The notes beneath the pieces are model-generated. The model had not been told where the DNA came from. It ran no database searches and worked only from the letters and a program-made list of their open reading frames with translations. DNA of 64,000 nt, taken from assembly GCA_002733605.1 (NCBI GenBank), contig NVWK01000011.1:248001-312000 (forward strand), read 5' to 3'. The first letter of the stretch is position 1. Every line of letters begins with the position of its first letter. Below are positions 25,971-34,854 of the stretch, piece after piece. Origin of the DNA: Robiginitomaculum sp. (lineage in GTDB: Bacteria; Pseudomonadota; Alphaproteobacteria; Caulobacterales; Maricaulaceae). Both the position numbers and the translations under genes were made by a program.

Positions 25971-27434
25971 ATGGTAGCAAATGCTGACACACATCGGGCT
26001 CTTTACCAAAATATTGGGCTGGCTGCGGGCCCCCTTCTGGGCATGCTTATCGTTTCCGCGCTTAAAAACACGGCGCTCCCTACCGAAGCGATCTCTATGG
26101 CGGGTATTGCCACATGGATGGCGATCTGGTGGGCGACAGAGGCAATTCCGGTTGCCGTTACTGCTTTTTTGCCACTGGTTGTGTTTCCACTTTTCGGGAT
26201 TGGTACATTTAAAGTGACGGCGACTTCCTATGCCCACCCGATCATATATTTATTTTTGGGCGGTTTTGTTGTTGCGTTGGCGATTGAACGTTCAGGGCTA
26301 CATATACGGGCGGCGTTGAATATTTTCCGGCTTGCAGGGATGAACGGGAAATCACTTGTTGCCGGATTTATGTTGTCGGCGGCCGTTATCAGCATGTGGA
26401 TTTCCAACACATCTACGACGCTTATGCTGCTTCCAATTGCGGCTTCGGTTACGCTTGTGATTCGCGAAACCATGAGTGAATTGGGACAGAAAAACCTGCT
26501 TAATTTTGAAACATCAATGTTGCTTGGACTTGCTTATGGGGCAACGCTCGGCGGGATGTCGACCTTGGTCGGCACCCCGCCCAATGCTTTTATGGCCGGA
26601 TTTATGGCCGATACTTATAATCTCGAGATTGATTTTGCCCGCTGGATGTTGGTGGGGGTGCCTTTGGCTGCCATTATGTTACCGATTACGTGGCTGGTGC
26701 TTACGAAGTTTTTATATCCGGTCAATTTCATCGCTACGGATCATGCGCGCCGGCACATAAACAATCTCAGGAGCGGGCTAGGCCCCATGAGTGTCGCGGA
26801 GCGGCGGACGGCCTATATATTCCTTGCACTTGTCATTGGCTGGCTGTTTAGAAAACCGATTATCTCGGTGACCGGTTTGTCCGGATTAACCGATCCCGGT
26901 ATTGCCATGATGGCTGCCGTTGCCGCCTTTATTATTCCCAGTGGCAAGAAAGGCGAAGCCTTGATGATGTGGGAGGATATGAAAAAATTGCCTTGGGGGG
27001 TTCTCATTCTTTTTGGTGGCGGTCTGGCATTGGCGGCCGGTATGACTTCGTCGGGCCTTACGCTTTGGCTCGGCAAGCAATTGGCACCTTTGGGCAATGT
27101 GCATCTTGGGCTATTGGTTGTGGCTTCGGTCCTGCTTGTGATTTTCCTTACCGAGATGACAAGTAATTTGGCGACGACCGCGACGATTTTACCCGTCATG
27201 GCCGCGATTGCCGTCGAGACCGGACAAGACCCGCTCGCTTTCGTTATTCCCGTCACTTTGGCTGCAAGCTGTGCCTTTATGCTGCCGGTGGCCACGCCGC
27301 CAAATGCGATTGTCTTTAGCTCCGGGCATGTGTCTATTCCGCGTATGATGCGCGCGGGCCTCGTTCTTAATTTAATTGGTGTTGCCGTATTATCGCTTAT
27401 TGCGTTAAAATTGGTGCCAATTGTCTTCGGGTAA
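25971..27434 (+). CDS. DASS/SLC13 family sodium-dicarboxylate symporter
   Basis: This is a 487-residue protein with about 11-12 membrane segments. The ATG at 25971 is chosen; a TTG at 25917 would overlap the esterase and adds a charged tail. Hallmarks of the divalent anion:Na+ symporters are present: WISNTSTTLMLLP and EMTSNLATTATILP (the two SNT-type clamp motifs), with VGTPPNAFMAGF and VATPPNAIVFSSG after them. Family members import succinate, fumarate, malate or related dicarboxylates. The next gene encodes an exported lyase of a superfamily whose common product is fumarate, which suggests the symporter takes up that product. Confidence 0.92.
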   Translation: MVANADTHRALYQNIGLAAGPLLGMLIVSALKNTALPTEAISMAGIATWMAIWWATEAIPVAVTAFLPLVVFPLFGIGTFKVTATSYAHPIIYLFLGGFVVALAIERSGLHIRAALNIFRLAGMNGKSLVAGFMLSAAVISMWISNTSTTLMLLPIAASVTLVIRETMSELGQKNLLNFETSMLLGLAYGATLGGMSTLVGTPPNAFMAGFMADTYNLEIDFARWMLVGVPLAAIMLPITWLVLTKFLYPVNFIATDHARRHINNLRSGLGPMSVAERRTAYIFLALVIGWLFRKPIISVTGLSGLTDPGIAMMAAVAAFIIPSGKKGEALMMWEDMKKLPWGVLILFGGGLALAAGMTSSGLTLWLGKQLAPLGNVHLGLLVVASVLLVIFLTEMTSNLATTATILPVMAAIAVETGQDPLAFVIPVTLAASCAFMLPVATPPNAIVFSSGHVSIPRMMRAGLVLNLIGVAVLSLIALKLVPIVFG

Positions 27435-27453
27435 GAGATAGGAAAACATCGCC

Positions 27454-28866
27454 ATGATTTCACGTAAATTTACATGTAGTGTGGCTTTCACATTTGCCTT
27501 ATTACCGTTTGATGTGATCGGGAATTATGCCGAGGCGCAAACCTCTGCAACCGACTCTGTTTCCGATATTTTCGCTCGGGAAAATCGCAACCAGCTTGTG
27601 ATGGATATAGAGGCTGCAATCGCGCAGGCGCAGGCCAAGTATGACATCATCCCACAGCGCGCCGCAGACCAGATTGCCGCTCATGCCGGTATACAATACG
27701 CCCCGCTCGCCGCGATTAAAACCGAATACAAACTGACCAATCACCGCATGGTGGCGTTGTTAAATGTTTGGCGGCGAAGTCTGGACCCGGGGGCCGCCAA
27801 TTATTTACACTACGGGGTTACGACGGTTGATATTTACGACACTGTGCGGGTCTTGCAAATTCGCGCCAGCCTAAATGTGTTGTTGGCGGACATGGTCGAG
27901 ATTGAAGATCGTTTGATTGTGATCGCGACGACGCACCGTGATACGGTGATGGTGGGCCGCACCATTGGCCAACATGCTTTGCCCATTACATTCGGGAAAA
28001 AGGTCGTGGTCTGGCTGGCCCAGAACCGTAGAAATATAGACAGGCTGCAAGAGTTGCAAATACGGCTTGAGAGCTCCGGTGTTTTAAAAGGGGCGGTCGG
28101 CACACATTTGGGACTTGGGCCGAAAGGTGTGCTTGTGGAGCGCGAGGTTTCTGCCAAGCTAGGATTGCGCACACCGGAGGCTGCGGACTGGCACGGGGCG
28201 CGGGATGTGTTTGCTGAATACGGGCAAGTTCTGGCGCTTATTTCCAAATCATATGCGTCTATCGGTGCAGAAATCTTCCGCTTGTCGACAACGGATATTG
28301 GTGAGCTGTCCGAGCGTCAAGCCACAAGCAATGTTGGCAGTAGCACAATGCCCCACAAGAAAAACCCGCGCTGGCCCGAGCGGGTCATCCATCATGGCCG
28401 CAAAATTCCGCGCTTGGCTGAAGTGCTTTTGGATGATGTTGAAAATTCTTTCGAGCGGGATAATACAAGCGGCCCGAACCGGATCATAGAGGAGATCAGC
28501 CTCGAAGCTGCAAAAATGATGCGCGATACCAAATCCTTGTTGAAAAATTTGCGTGTGGATAAAGACAGAATGCGCGAGAATCTTGCGCGTACAGACGGGA
28601 TGATTATGGCACAACGATTAATGCTGGCCCTGTCCAAACATATTGACAGGACGCTGGCGGAAGAACATGTGCGCAAGGCCGCCCAAAAAGCGATAGATAC
28701 GAAGATGAGCTTTCGCGCCGCTTTGCTCGAAGACCCTGTTCTGGCCCCGTATTTGAACGACACCATTGACGAACTTCTCAACCCCGAAACCTATTTGGGT
28801 CTGGCGCGCGAGCAAGTGGATTTGAGCGTTGCAGACATAAAACGACGTCGTGCGCAGCCCAAATAA
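27454..28866 (+). CDS. Exported lyase of the fumarase/adenylosuccinate lyase superfamily
   Basis: This is a 470-residue protein with a Sec-type leader (MISRKFTCSV, hydrophobic to about 23, AEA cleavage near 28), unusual for this cytoplasmic superfamily. It keeps YLHYGVTTVDIYDT (117-130), GRTIGQHALPITFG (168-181) and the signature GSSTMPHKKNP (295-305) with the catalytic Ser loop, plus a C-terminal ADSL_C-like helical domain. In true adenylosuccinate lyase the second motif reads GRTHG; here Ile171 replaces that catalytic His, as in the cycloisomerase (PcaB-like) branch. It is therefore not a housekeeping PurB. It probably eliminates or cyclises a dicarboxylate in the periplasm, next to a DASS importer 19 bases upstream. 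Confidence 0.87.
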   Translation: MISRKFTCSVAFTFALLPFDVIGNYAEAQTSATDSVSDIFARENRNQLVMDIEAAIAQAQAKYDIIPQRAADQIAAHAGIQYAPLAAIKTEYKLTNHRMVALLNVWRRSLDPGAANYLHYGVTTVDIYDTVRVLQIRASLNVLLADMVEIEDRLIVIATTHRDTVMVGRTIGQHALPITFGKKVVVWLAQNRRNIDRLQELQIRLESSGVLKGAVGTHLGLGPKGVLVEREVSAKLGLRTPEAADWHGARDVFAEYGQVLALISKSYASIGAEIFRLSTTDIGELSERQATSNVGSSTMPHKKNPRWPERVIHHGRKIPRLAEVLLDDVENSFERDNTSGPNRIIEEISLEAAKMMRDTKSLLKNLRVDKDRMRENLARTDGMIMAQRLMLALSKHIDRTLAEEHVRKAAQKAIDTKMSFRAALLEDPVLAPYLNDTIDELLNPETYLGLAREQVDLSVADIKRRRAQPK

Positions 28867-28873
28867 CCAAGTG

Positions 28874-28894
28874 TGAACCCTTTGGGTTTATTTT
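28874..28894 (+). terminator. Short terminator-like hairpin after lyase gene
   Basis: AACCC-TTT-GGGTT (28876-28888), extended by a G-T and a T-A pair, is followed by TATTTT. It lies ten bases after the lyase stop and before the convergent methyltransferase end. The stem is short, so it is a weak candidate. Confidence 0.4.
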
Positions 28895-28914
28895 CGGGAT
28901 TTATTCTGCGGAAT

Positions 28915-29712
28915 TTATTTTGGCTTGCGGTATTTATGGACAAAACTTGTCGTCTTGCCGGAAAGCCCGGTCTTGAACCAAATGTTTTTGAGATCATCGT
29001 CCGGGTTGGCAAACAGTGTTGGGGCCTCCCCGACAAATTCAAAGCCTACGCCGACAATGTCCGCCTTGGCTGTTGCTGGCGGTGTACGGTGCCAGCCTGC
29101 GCTGTCGGCACGGCTTGACCCGTCAATGGCGACGTGTTCGATGACGATGAATGTACCACCGGGTTTCAAAACCCGGTTATATTCATTGAACAATGCAGTT
29201 GAATCGTCAGGCAGAGCCTCGCCCGTTTCTTCTGAATAGTGAAGATGGTGCAGGATATAAGACAACATAATGGTATCTACACTATTGTCTGCAACTGGAA
29301 AAGCTGCATCCGCCTCGACGGGCATCAGGTTGATATTTCCAAAGGGTGAAAATTTAGCTGTGAGCGCCTCTTTGCTTTTTTCAAACCGTTCACCGGCACG
29401 TTGGTGGGCGTAAATTTTGCCGCTGTCGCCAACGACCGTACTAAATAATTCAGACCAGTATCCACCGCCTGCGCCGAAATCAAGAACCGTGTCGCCAGCG
29501 CCGAGATCAATAAAGGCTAAAACCTGAGCAGGCTTACGGGCTTCGTCTCGCTTGGTTTGATCCTCACCCCTGTGTGTGTTGGCAATCGCGTCATGAATAG
29601 AAGCTTTGCTGGGCATAGATTTAGCGGCTTCGTCCGCACTAGCAGAATACGCGAATGTCCCCAAGGTCAGCGTTGCTGCTGCCGTCATTAAAATCAGTTT
29701 TTTCATCTTCAT
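28915..29712 (-). CDS. Exported class I SAM-dependent methyltransferase
   Basis: This is a 265-residue protein with a clear signal peptide (MKMKKLILMTAAATL, ASA cleavage near 27). The Rossmann methyltransferase fold has motif I VLDFGAGGGYWSE (about 77-89), the acidic loop after it, VDTIMLSYILHHL and the post-motif VLKPGGTFIVIEH. SAM is not expected in the periplasm, yet such exported homologues recur in alphaproteobacteria; their role is not established. It stands alone on the minus strand between the lyase and the GH9 gene. Confidence 0.85.
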   Translation of the reverse strand: MKMKKLILMTAAATLTLGTFAYSASADEAAKSMPSKASIHDAIANTHRGEDQTKRDEARKPAQVLAFIDLGAGDTVLDFGAGGGYWSELFSTVVGDSGKIYAHQRAGERFEKSKEALTAKFSPFGNINLMPVEADAAFPVADNSVDTIMLSYILHHLHYSEETGEALPDDSTALFNEYNRVLKPGGTFIVIEHVAIDGSSRADSAGWHRTPPATAKADIVGVGFEFVGEAPTLFANPDDDLKNIWFKTGLSGKTTSFVHKYRKPK

Positions 29713-29777
29713 TCTCCTCGAAATTCATCTCTTATATAGGCTATTGCGCCCATGCCGACAATCACCTCGAAGGTTAA

Positions 29778-29804
29778 GTTTTGGCAATGCAAGCTTGCCA
29801 AAAC
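29778..29804 (-). terminator. Hairpin terminator for GH9 operon
   Basis: GTTTTGGCAA (29778-29787) and TTGCCAAAAC (29795-29804) form a perfect 10-base stem with a 7-base loop, 13 bases after the GH9 stop on the minus strand. The following T tract is weak (CTTAACCTT), so termination may be partial. Confidence 0.5.
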
Positions 29805-29816
29805 CGTATATGAAAA

Positions 29817-32309
29817 TTATTTAGCGCCGAAATAACTATCGGCGGCCATGGCTAAAAACATATAATTGGTTGAGCCTCCGCCCATCACATATTCCGTCTG
29901 TTGCCAGAAAAACGGCCATTCGCGAAGCTCCGGTAAATCAGGACGGATCAGGGCTGTGCCGGAAATAACACCGCCCGGAATAAAGGACCAGTCTGCCCGA
30001 TTGACGCCGTAAGCCACCAAAGCCGAACTGGACCCGACGCCGGATGCAAAGGACATGGTGTTTTCGCCCGGATGCACGCCAAGGACAAAATTGAGCGCAC
30101 TGAGTACGGGATCACGGCTAGCCAAATCCGGCCAGGCTTTATGGGCAAAATACTGCTGAACCCCAAAGCGTTGTATATCCCAGCCTGCACCCCAGATATT
30201 GGGTCTGTAAGGCACACCGTAAGGCGTTGCCGCTGAAAGTGCATTGATTGTCTTCTGGTGCTCTTTAACGGCTTCCCGAATAGCTTTCTGGAAGTCTTTG
30301 TCCTCGATCTTGTCGATGGCCATGCCAATGACCCAGCCGGTTCTGGCGATTTCTTTTATGATCTCGTCTTGCATGGCGACAAGCTTGTCCGCATAGGCTG
30401 TGTCGCCTGTGGACAGGAATAACTCCGTGAGGGCGAATGTCTTGGCATATGTGCTTTTCGACTTATTCAAAGCTTTGTCGGTGATCTCGATCGCAGCCGC
30501 CAATGCGTCGCGGGACATTTCTGGGCGTTCCGTCTTGAGAACCCGTGCCGCCGCCGCCAGTCCTGCTGCCGCACCAAGTTCCCGATTGGGATTGTCCTCT
30601 GTAAACACCCAGCGGTCATCACTGACGGGCTTGGGCGATTGGAATTTACCATCGGTCTGCACAGCCGCGTCCCCGAGCATCACATATTGCCGGTTGGTCG
30701 GGACGATAATTCCGCGGTACAAACGCCCCATGGATTTATAAGCGCCCAAAACGCTTAGCAGGCCATGCTCGATCTGCTGGATTGCATCATTTTCGCCGTC
30801 AGCCTGATGGATTTCCGTGATTTTGTTGACTTGATCTATAGTTGTGGTGTCATAATTCAGGCCAAATTCTTCAACCATTTTTGACAGGAGCCAGACGGTG
30901 GTCATTTGCGATTCAACCCGCAAATCATAATCGCCCGCGTCATGCCAACCCCCCGCGTTTAAATTCGGAACAGGTGTCATAGAGGTGTACTCGGTCAGTG
31001 TAGATTTACCCTGCACATAGCCGTCAAAATGATTGATATCGACGGGGGCCATCAAGGCATCGTCCTGATGATCTAACCCGTGCCAGACCCGGTATTTTTC
31101 GTTGACCCGCATATGGCACATTTGCACAGGCAGATAATATTCCAACACTGGCTGCCATGCATGGCGCGAAAACACATCATCTCCGATTTTAAACGGGTGC
31201 GAGGTTTTGTCCCCATAAGAGACTTGATACATTCCGGGTGTGGTGACGTCGCTAAAATCATGCACCAGATATTGGTAGCGTAAAAAATCACCCCAAAGCT
31301 CGGGCTTGGCGGATTGCACTTGAACCGGCCCGTCTTCTGTGAGTCGTTGAATGACAATTGTATGCCGTTGCGTGTCATTCGAAGCCTGCTCGATAATCAC
31401 CCGCTTGGTTTGTCTGGCTGCATAGCCGTGTTGGGACACCTGAATGACGGGTTCATAGGCCCAATCTTTTTTGCGGTGCGGGGTTATTAGCCATTCGACT
31501 GCGTTTTTAGTGACGCCCGCTTTTAAGGGAGAGCGGACAATGAACCAGCCATTATTGTGGTTGGTACGGCCATCCCAAAGCTCCAGAGTATTGTCGATTG
31601 CCTCGATTTTTATCCGCACCAGATCATCATCCAGTCCGGCAACAAGTGTGTGCCCTTTGCCAAGGGACGCGGCCAGAGTTTCTCCGGCGTGGATTTGCAA
31701 CGGGCCATTTGGCTGGCGCGGGAATATGCCGGTGGTTTCGCCTATGCTAAAGGCTTTGCCAAAATAATCCGGCGGGAAAAACTCGAAATTAAATCCGATT
31801 TTTCCGACCCATTCGCTCGGGACAGGGGCGTCTAAATCTACGCTGACACGGAAGCTATCCCCGCCCGCAGGTTTCACCCGAACCGTATAAGAAAAATCAA
31901 GATCAGGATAAATGATAGGGTTAAATCCCGTCCGGTCTTTGCCCTTATCCGGATAGGACATGGTTTGGCGAATTTCGTTGGCATCCGTATCGACAATACG
32001 CTCTCCCGCCTTCGGCACTGGCGACCACTGTCCCGGAGAAATCTCGAGCCGGACATCGCCGTTTGCGGCCACGCGTTTGCCATGTTGAATAATGGTGACC
32101 CCGGTCTGGTGGCCATCGGGGTAATAATCTGCAAAAACTGTAACGTTCAGGCCCGGTGCTTCGAAATATTCTTTATCGTTCAGGCGTAGGCTGGACGTTG
32201 GCGCTGGTGCCTCTACAGACGGGCTTTGTGCCATGGCCGTTATTGTGGCCATATTGGCTCCACAGCCAAATACGAATGTCGTGGCAATTAGGGCCTGAAA
32301 TATTTTCAT
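29817..32309 (-). CDS. Glycoside hydrolase family 9 (endoglucanase/exo-glucosidase type)
   Basis: This 830-residue exported enzyme has a leader with a Cys (TFVFGCG), so it is possibly a lipoprotein. A beta-rich N-terminal region of about 250 residues precedes a CelD_N Ig-like domain (about 290-385; QVSQHGYAARQTKRVII ... GDKTSHPFKIGDDVF) and the GH9 (alpha/alpha)6 barrel (about 390-830). Catalytic Asp457 and Asp460 lie in GGWHDAGDYD, and the general acid is Glu806 in QQTEYVMGGGS. GH9 enzymes cut beta-1,4-glucans or act on cello-oligosaccharides. The gene overlaps DUF4380 upstream by ATGA and faces GH43 and an SGNH esterase, so this is a plant or algal glycan locus. Confidence 0.92.
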   Translation of the reverse strand: MKIFQALIATTFVFGCGANMATITAMAQSPSVEAPAPTSSLRLNDKEYFEAPGLNVTVFADYYPDGHQTGVTIIQHGKRVAANGDVRLEISPGQWSPVPKAGERIVDTDANEIRQTMSYPDKGKDRTGFNPIIYPDLDFSYTVRVKPAGGDSFRVSVDLDAPVPSEWVGKIGFNFEFFPPDYFGKAFSIGETTGIFPRQPNGPLQIHAGETLAASLGKGHTLVAGLDDDLVRIKIEAIDNTLELWDGRTNHNNGWFIVRSPLKAGVTKNAVEWLITPHRKKDWAYEPVIQVSQHGYAARQTKRVIIEQASNDTQRHTIVIQRLTEDGPVQVQSAKPELWGDFLRYQYLVHDFSDVTTPGMYQVSYGDKTSHPFKIGDDVFSRHAWQPVLEYYLPVQMCHMRVNEKYRVWHGLDHQDDALMAPVDINHFDGYVQGKSTLTEYTSMTPVPNLNAGGWHDAGDYDLRVESQMTTVWLLSKMVEEFGLNYDTTTIDQVNKITEIHQADGENDAIQQIEHGLLSVLGAYKSMGRLYRGIIVPTNRQYVMLGDAAVQTDGKFQSPKPVSDDRWVFTEDNPNRELGAAAGLAAAARVLKTERPEMSRDALAAAIEITDKALNKSKSTYAKTFALTELFLSTGDTAYADKLVAMQDEIIKEIARTGWVIGMAIDKIEDKDFQKAIREAVKEHQKTINALSAATPYGVPYRPNIWGAGWDIQRFGVQQYFAHKAWPDLASRDPVLSALNFVLGVHPGENTMSFASGVGSSSALVAYGVNRADWSFIPGGVISGTALIRPDLPELREWPFFWQQTEYVMGGGSTNYMFLAMAADSYFGAK

Positions 32310-33427
32310 TGGGCATTCCTCTTACAGTTTTGAATTTGATCAAGATTGACTTTGATGCTGTCCATTAAGTCTTTTGGCTGTTGTGTGTCGGGATAGGCTC
32401 TCACCGTCCAGTATTGTACGGCGCGCATGGTTTCACCCGCATCGAGTTTTTTCATCGCAGCATGGGATTCCATTTCAATAAAACTGGCGGTTATATTGGA
32501 CGGGGTTTGATCGAAGTAAAATTCAATTTGGCCCTGTTCGGGATGGATACCTTCTTTAGGCAAAAGATCGAACCCGATGACAAAAAGCTGATCTTTTACA
32601 AAAGCGGCCATCCAGCCTGCATCCGGATCCATCAAAATTTTTCCGCGACGGCCCTTTGTATGTGCATCCGTAATCTCGGCATTGACAACAGCCAGACCAT
32701 TTTCAAAAACAAGCTCCGGTGACATATAGTCCGATGAAAAATTCTTACCATAGCGGGCATGGTCGGCGGTTTGAACGGGGGCTACAATATTGGCCTCGGG
32801 GTGCACGCGGGTGTTAAACCAGACCCCCCATTCAACCGGTGTTTGGCGGATATTTTTCACACTGGCCATGACCCGCAAACATCCCGCAGCTTGTAGGGTA
32901 TATGTTTGTGTTATGGTAACGCCGGATACGGGACTGGCGCGGCCGGATAGGGTAAGCTCGGTCTGCGTAACAATCGGGTCGGTTGGCTGTAATGTCAAAA
33001 AGGGATCGGGTGGCCATTCCTGACCTCGCTGTGTGATCTCCAGTTCTTGCTGGTTCCACCACTCATTTTGCGGGCTCAACCAAACCGAATGCCCCAGATA
33101 GGGTGGCTCGCCAGAGCCAATGCTGATTTCGGGTTCCGGGTGTTGTTGTGCAAGCGTGTGGTTAAATTTCACTACACTCTCATATCCGGGCACAGAAAAA
33201 TGTGTAAGGCGTCCCCCGAATAACGGCGTAAATTGAGCCGAGAGGTTTTGGTTTTTCAGGCTTATAATTTGGGGGGTGTTTTGACCGGATGCGGGGGGCG
33301 TTACAGAAGGCATAACAGGGGACGCAGGCGTACAAGCAACCAATGCTGTCTCAAGAACCGGTAGGGATATAATGGCGGCCATATGGCGTTTTAAACTTGA
33401 TATAGTTTTAAATTTTAGCGCTAACAT
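32306..33427 (-). CDS. DUF4380-like lipoprotein, mutarotase-like beta-sandwich
   Basis: This 373-residue protein starts at the ATG at 33427 (a TTG at 33454 is less likely), with the leader MLALKFKTISSLKRH, a hydrophobic segment and lipobox LVACTP. The body is beta-rich (LKNQNLSAQFTPLFGGRLT; LGHSVWLSPQNEWW; WGVWFNTRVHPEAN; EMESHAAMKKLDAGETM), a pattern I associate with DUF4380 and the galactose mutarotase fold. Its function is unknown, perhaps sugar binding or anomer conversion. It is the first gene of the GH9 operon, and its start codon overlaps a LacI-type operator. Confidence 0.72.
   Translation of the reverse strand: MLALKFKTISSLKRHMAAIISLPVLETALVACTPASPVMPSVTPPASGQNTPQIISLKNQNLSAQFTPLFGGRLTHFSVPGYESVVKFNHTLAQQHPEPEISIGSGEPPYLGHSVWLSPQNEWWNQQELEITQRGQEWPPDPFLTLQPTDPIVTQTELTLSGRASPVSGVTITQTYTLQAAGCLRVMASVKNIRQTPVEWGVWFNTRVHPEANIVAPVQTADHARYGKNFSSDYMSPELVFENGLAVVNAEITDAHTKGRRGKILMDPDAGWMAAFVKDQLFVIGFDLLPKEGIHPEQGQIEFYFDQTPSNITASFIEMESHAAMKKLDAGETMRAVQYWTVRAYPDTQQPKDLMDSIKVNLDQIQNCKRNAQ
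33413..33426. promoter_or_regulatory. LacI-family type operator TGTTAGCGCTAAAA
   Basis: Read on the minus strand, the 14-mer has the TG-N2-AGCGCT-N2 form of LacI-family sites around a perfect 10-base palindrome TTAGCGCTAA (33415-33424). It abuts the DUF4380 start codon, where a repressor would block transcription or initiation. Confidence 0.5.
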
Positions 33428-33602
33428 ACCCCACACTAGTAGGATTCGAGCCAAATTCCAATAGAATTCAGAAAAACTTCTAAATTATCGTACTTACAAA
33501 AACACAGCAAATATCAAGCAGAGATGGGACAAACCAAATTCACCCTATTTTTCCAGCCGGAAAGTTACGTATTTGTAACACCATAAGATTTGCGCATTGA
33601 TT

Positions 33603-33616
33603 TGATAGCGCTCCCA
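33603..33616. promoter_or_regulatory. CelR-like operator TGATAGCGCTCCCA
   Basis: It matches 12 of 14 positions of TGGGAGCGCTCCCA, the operator described for the cellulase regulator CelR of Thermobifida (LacI family). It lies 73 bases before the GH43 start in the divergent GH9/GH43 gap. The 261-base gap holds no gene. No LacI-type regulator is encoded in this window. Confidence 0.55.
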
Positions 33617-33688
33617 TAATACAGTGGACAAATATTTTCTATAAACCTAGAAGAGAGAAAATGGGCCTTTCGTTTTGGGGATGATATT

Positions 33689-34741
33689 ATGAAACATTTG
33701 CTTTGGACTTTGTCCGTATCTTTTTTGTTTGCCGGTTGTGCGGCCAATGAAGCGCCCGTCGAGAACGAGGTTCTGGGTGCACCGCTTGTAAGCGACATCT
33801 ATACGGCTGACCCGTCTGCACATGTGTGGGCCGATGGTCGGATTTATATTTATCCAAGCCATGACATCAATACGGAAACTGCCAATACGGGCGGTGGCAG
33901 CCAATTTGATATGCGTGATTATATTGTTCTGTCTATGGACGAGGTCGGGGGTAAGGTGACCCAGCATGATGTGGCTCTGGATATGGCGGATGTGCCGTGG
34001 GTGGGCCGTCAAATGTGGGCGCCTGATGCGGCCTATAAAGACGGCACATATTATTTGTACTTTCCGGCGAAGGACAAGGACGGTGTGTTCCGGATCGGGG
34101 TGGCGACATCCTCAACACCTGAAGGCCCGTTTACGCCTCGGGATAAACCGATGGCGGGGAGTTATTCTATAGACCCTGCGGTGTTCAAAGATGGGGACGG
34201 AGAACACTATATATATTTCGGTGGTATTTGGGGTGGTCAGTTACAAAAATGGGCTAGTGGCTCTTTTGAAGCGGACGGGTCAGAGACCGATCTGGGTGTG
34301 GCGGACGCGCCAGCGTTGATGCCTAAGATGGCGCGCCTAAGTGCTGACATGCTCGAATTTGCCGAGCCGCTTCGCGACATTGTGATCAATGACGCGGAAG
34401 GTAATCCACTGCTTGCGGGGGATACAGACCGGCGTTTCTTTGAAGGGACATGGGTGTTCGAGCGGAACGGCACATATTATTTGACTTACTCGACGGGGGA
34501 TACCCATTATCTGGTGTATGCCATTGCTGATACGCCTTATGGGCCTTTTACATATCAGGGACGGATTTTGGAACCAGTTCAGGGCTGGACAACCCATCAT
34601 TCGATTTTCGAGCATGATGAAAAATGGTATCTTGCCTATCATGATACAAAATTATCGGGACGCACCCATCTGCGGAATGTGAAAATCATTGCGCTGGACT
34701 TTGACGAAAATGGTCGTATCCAAAAAATTGATCCGAAGTAA
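33689..34741 (+). CDS. Glycoside hydrolase family 43
   Basis: This is a 350-residue lipoprotein-like enzyme (leader MKHLLWTLSVSF, AGC at about 15-17). It is a five-bladed beta-propeller with GH43 catalytic residues visible: base Asp41 (YTADPSAHVW), modulator Asp162 (SIDPAVFKDGDG) and acid Glu252 (FFEGTWVFERNG). Family members act on xylosides, arabinosides or galactosides. Supporting motifs are MWAPDAAYKDGTYYLYFPA and HHSIFEHDEKWYLAYHD. It is divergent from the DUF4380-GH9 operon and upstream of an SGNH esterase. Confidence 0.92.
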   Translation: MKHLLWTLSVSFLFAGCAANEAPVENEVLGAPLVSDIYTADPSAHVWADGRIYIYPSHDINTETANTGGGSQFDMRDYIVLSMDEVGGKVTQHDVALDMADVPWVGRQMWAPDAAYKDGTYYLYFPAKDKDGVFRIGVATSSTPEGPFTPRDKPMAGSYSIDPAVFKDGDGEHYIYFGGIWGGQLQKWASGSFEADGSETDLGVADAPALMPKMARLSADMLEFAEPLRDIVINDAEGNPLLAGDTDRRFFEGTWVFERNGTYYLTYSTGDTHYLVYAIADTPYGPFTYQGRILEPVQGWTTHHSIFEHDEKWYLAYHDTKLSGRTHLRNVKIIALDFDENGRIQKIDPK

Positions 34742-34760
34742 CCTAGCGTTCTTTTGACGT

Positions 34761-34772
34761 CTCAGCGCTGAG
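34761..34772. promoter_or_regulatory. Palindrome CTCAGCGCTGAG upstream of SGNH esterase
   Basis: This perfect 12-base palindrome shares the AGCGCT core with the two operator-like sites before GH9 and GH43. It lies 83 bases before the esterase start, in the 113-base gap after GH43. It could be a third site of the same regulator. Confidence 0.4.
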
Positions 34773-34854
34773 GAAATTGAAGGTCGAGTTTAAGCGTAGT
34801 ATTCATCGAATGTTGTAAAGACGAATATTGCAAAGATAAAATGGGGAACGGACA

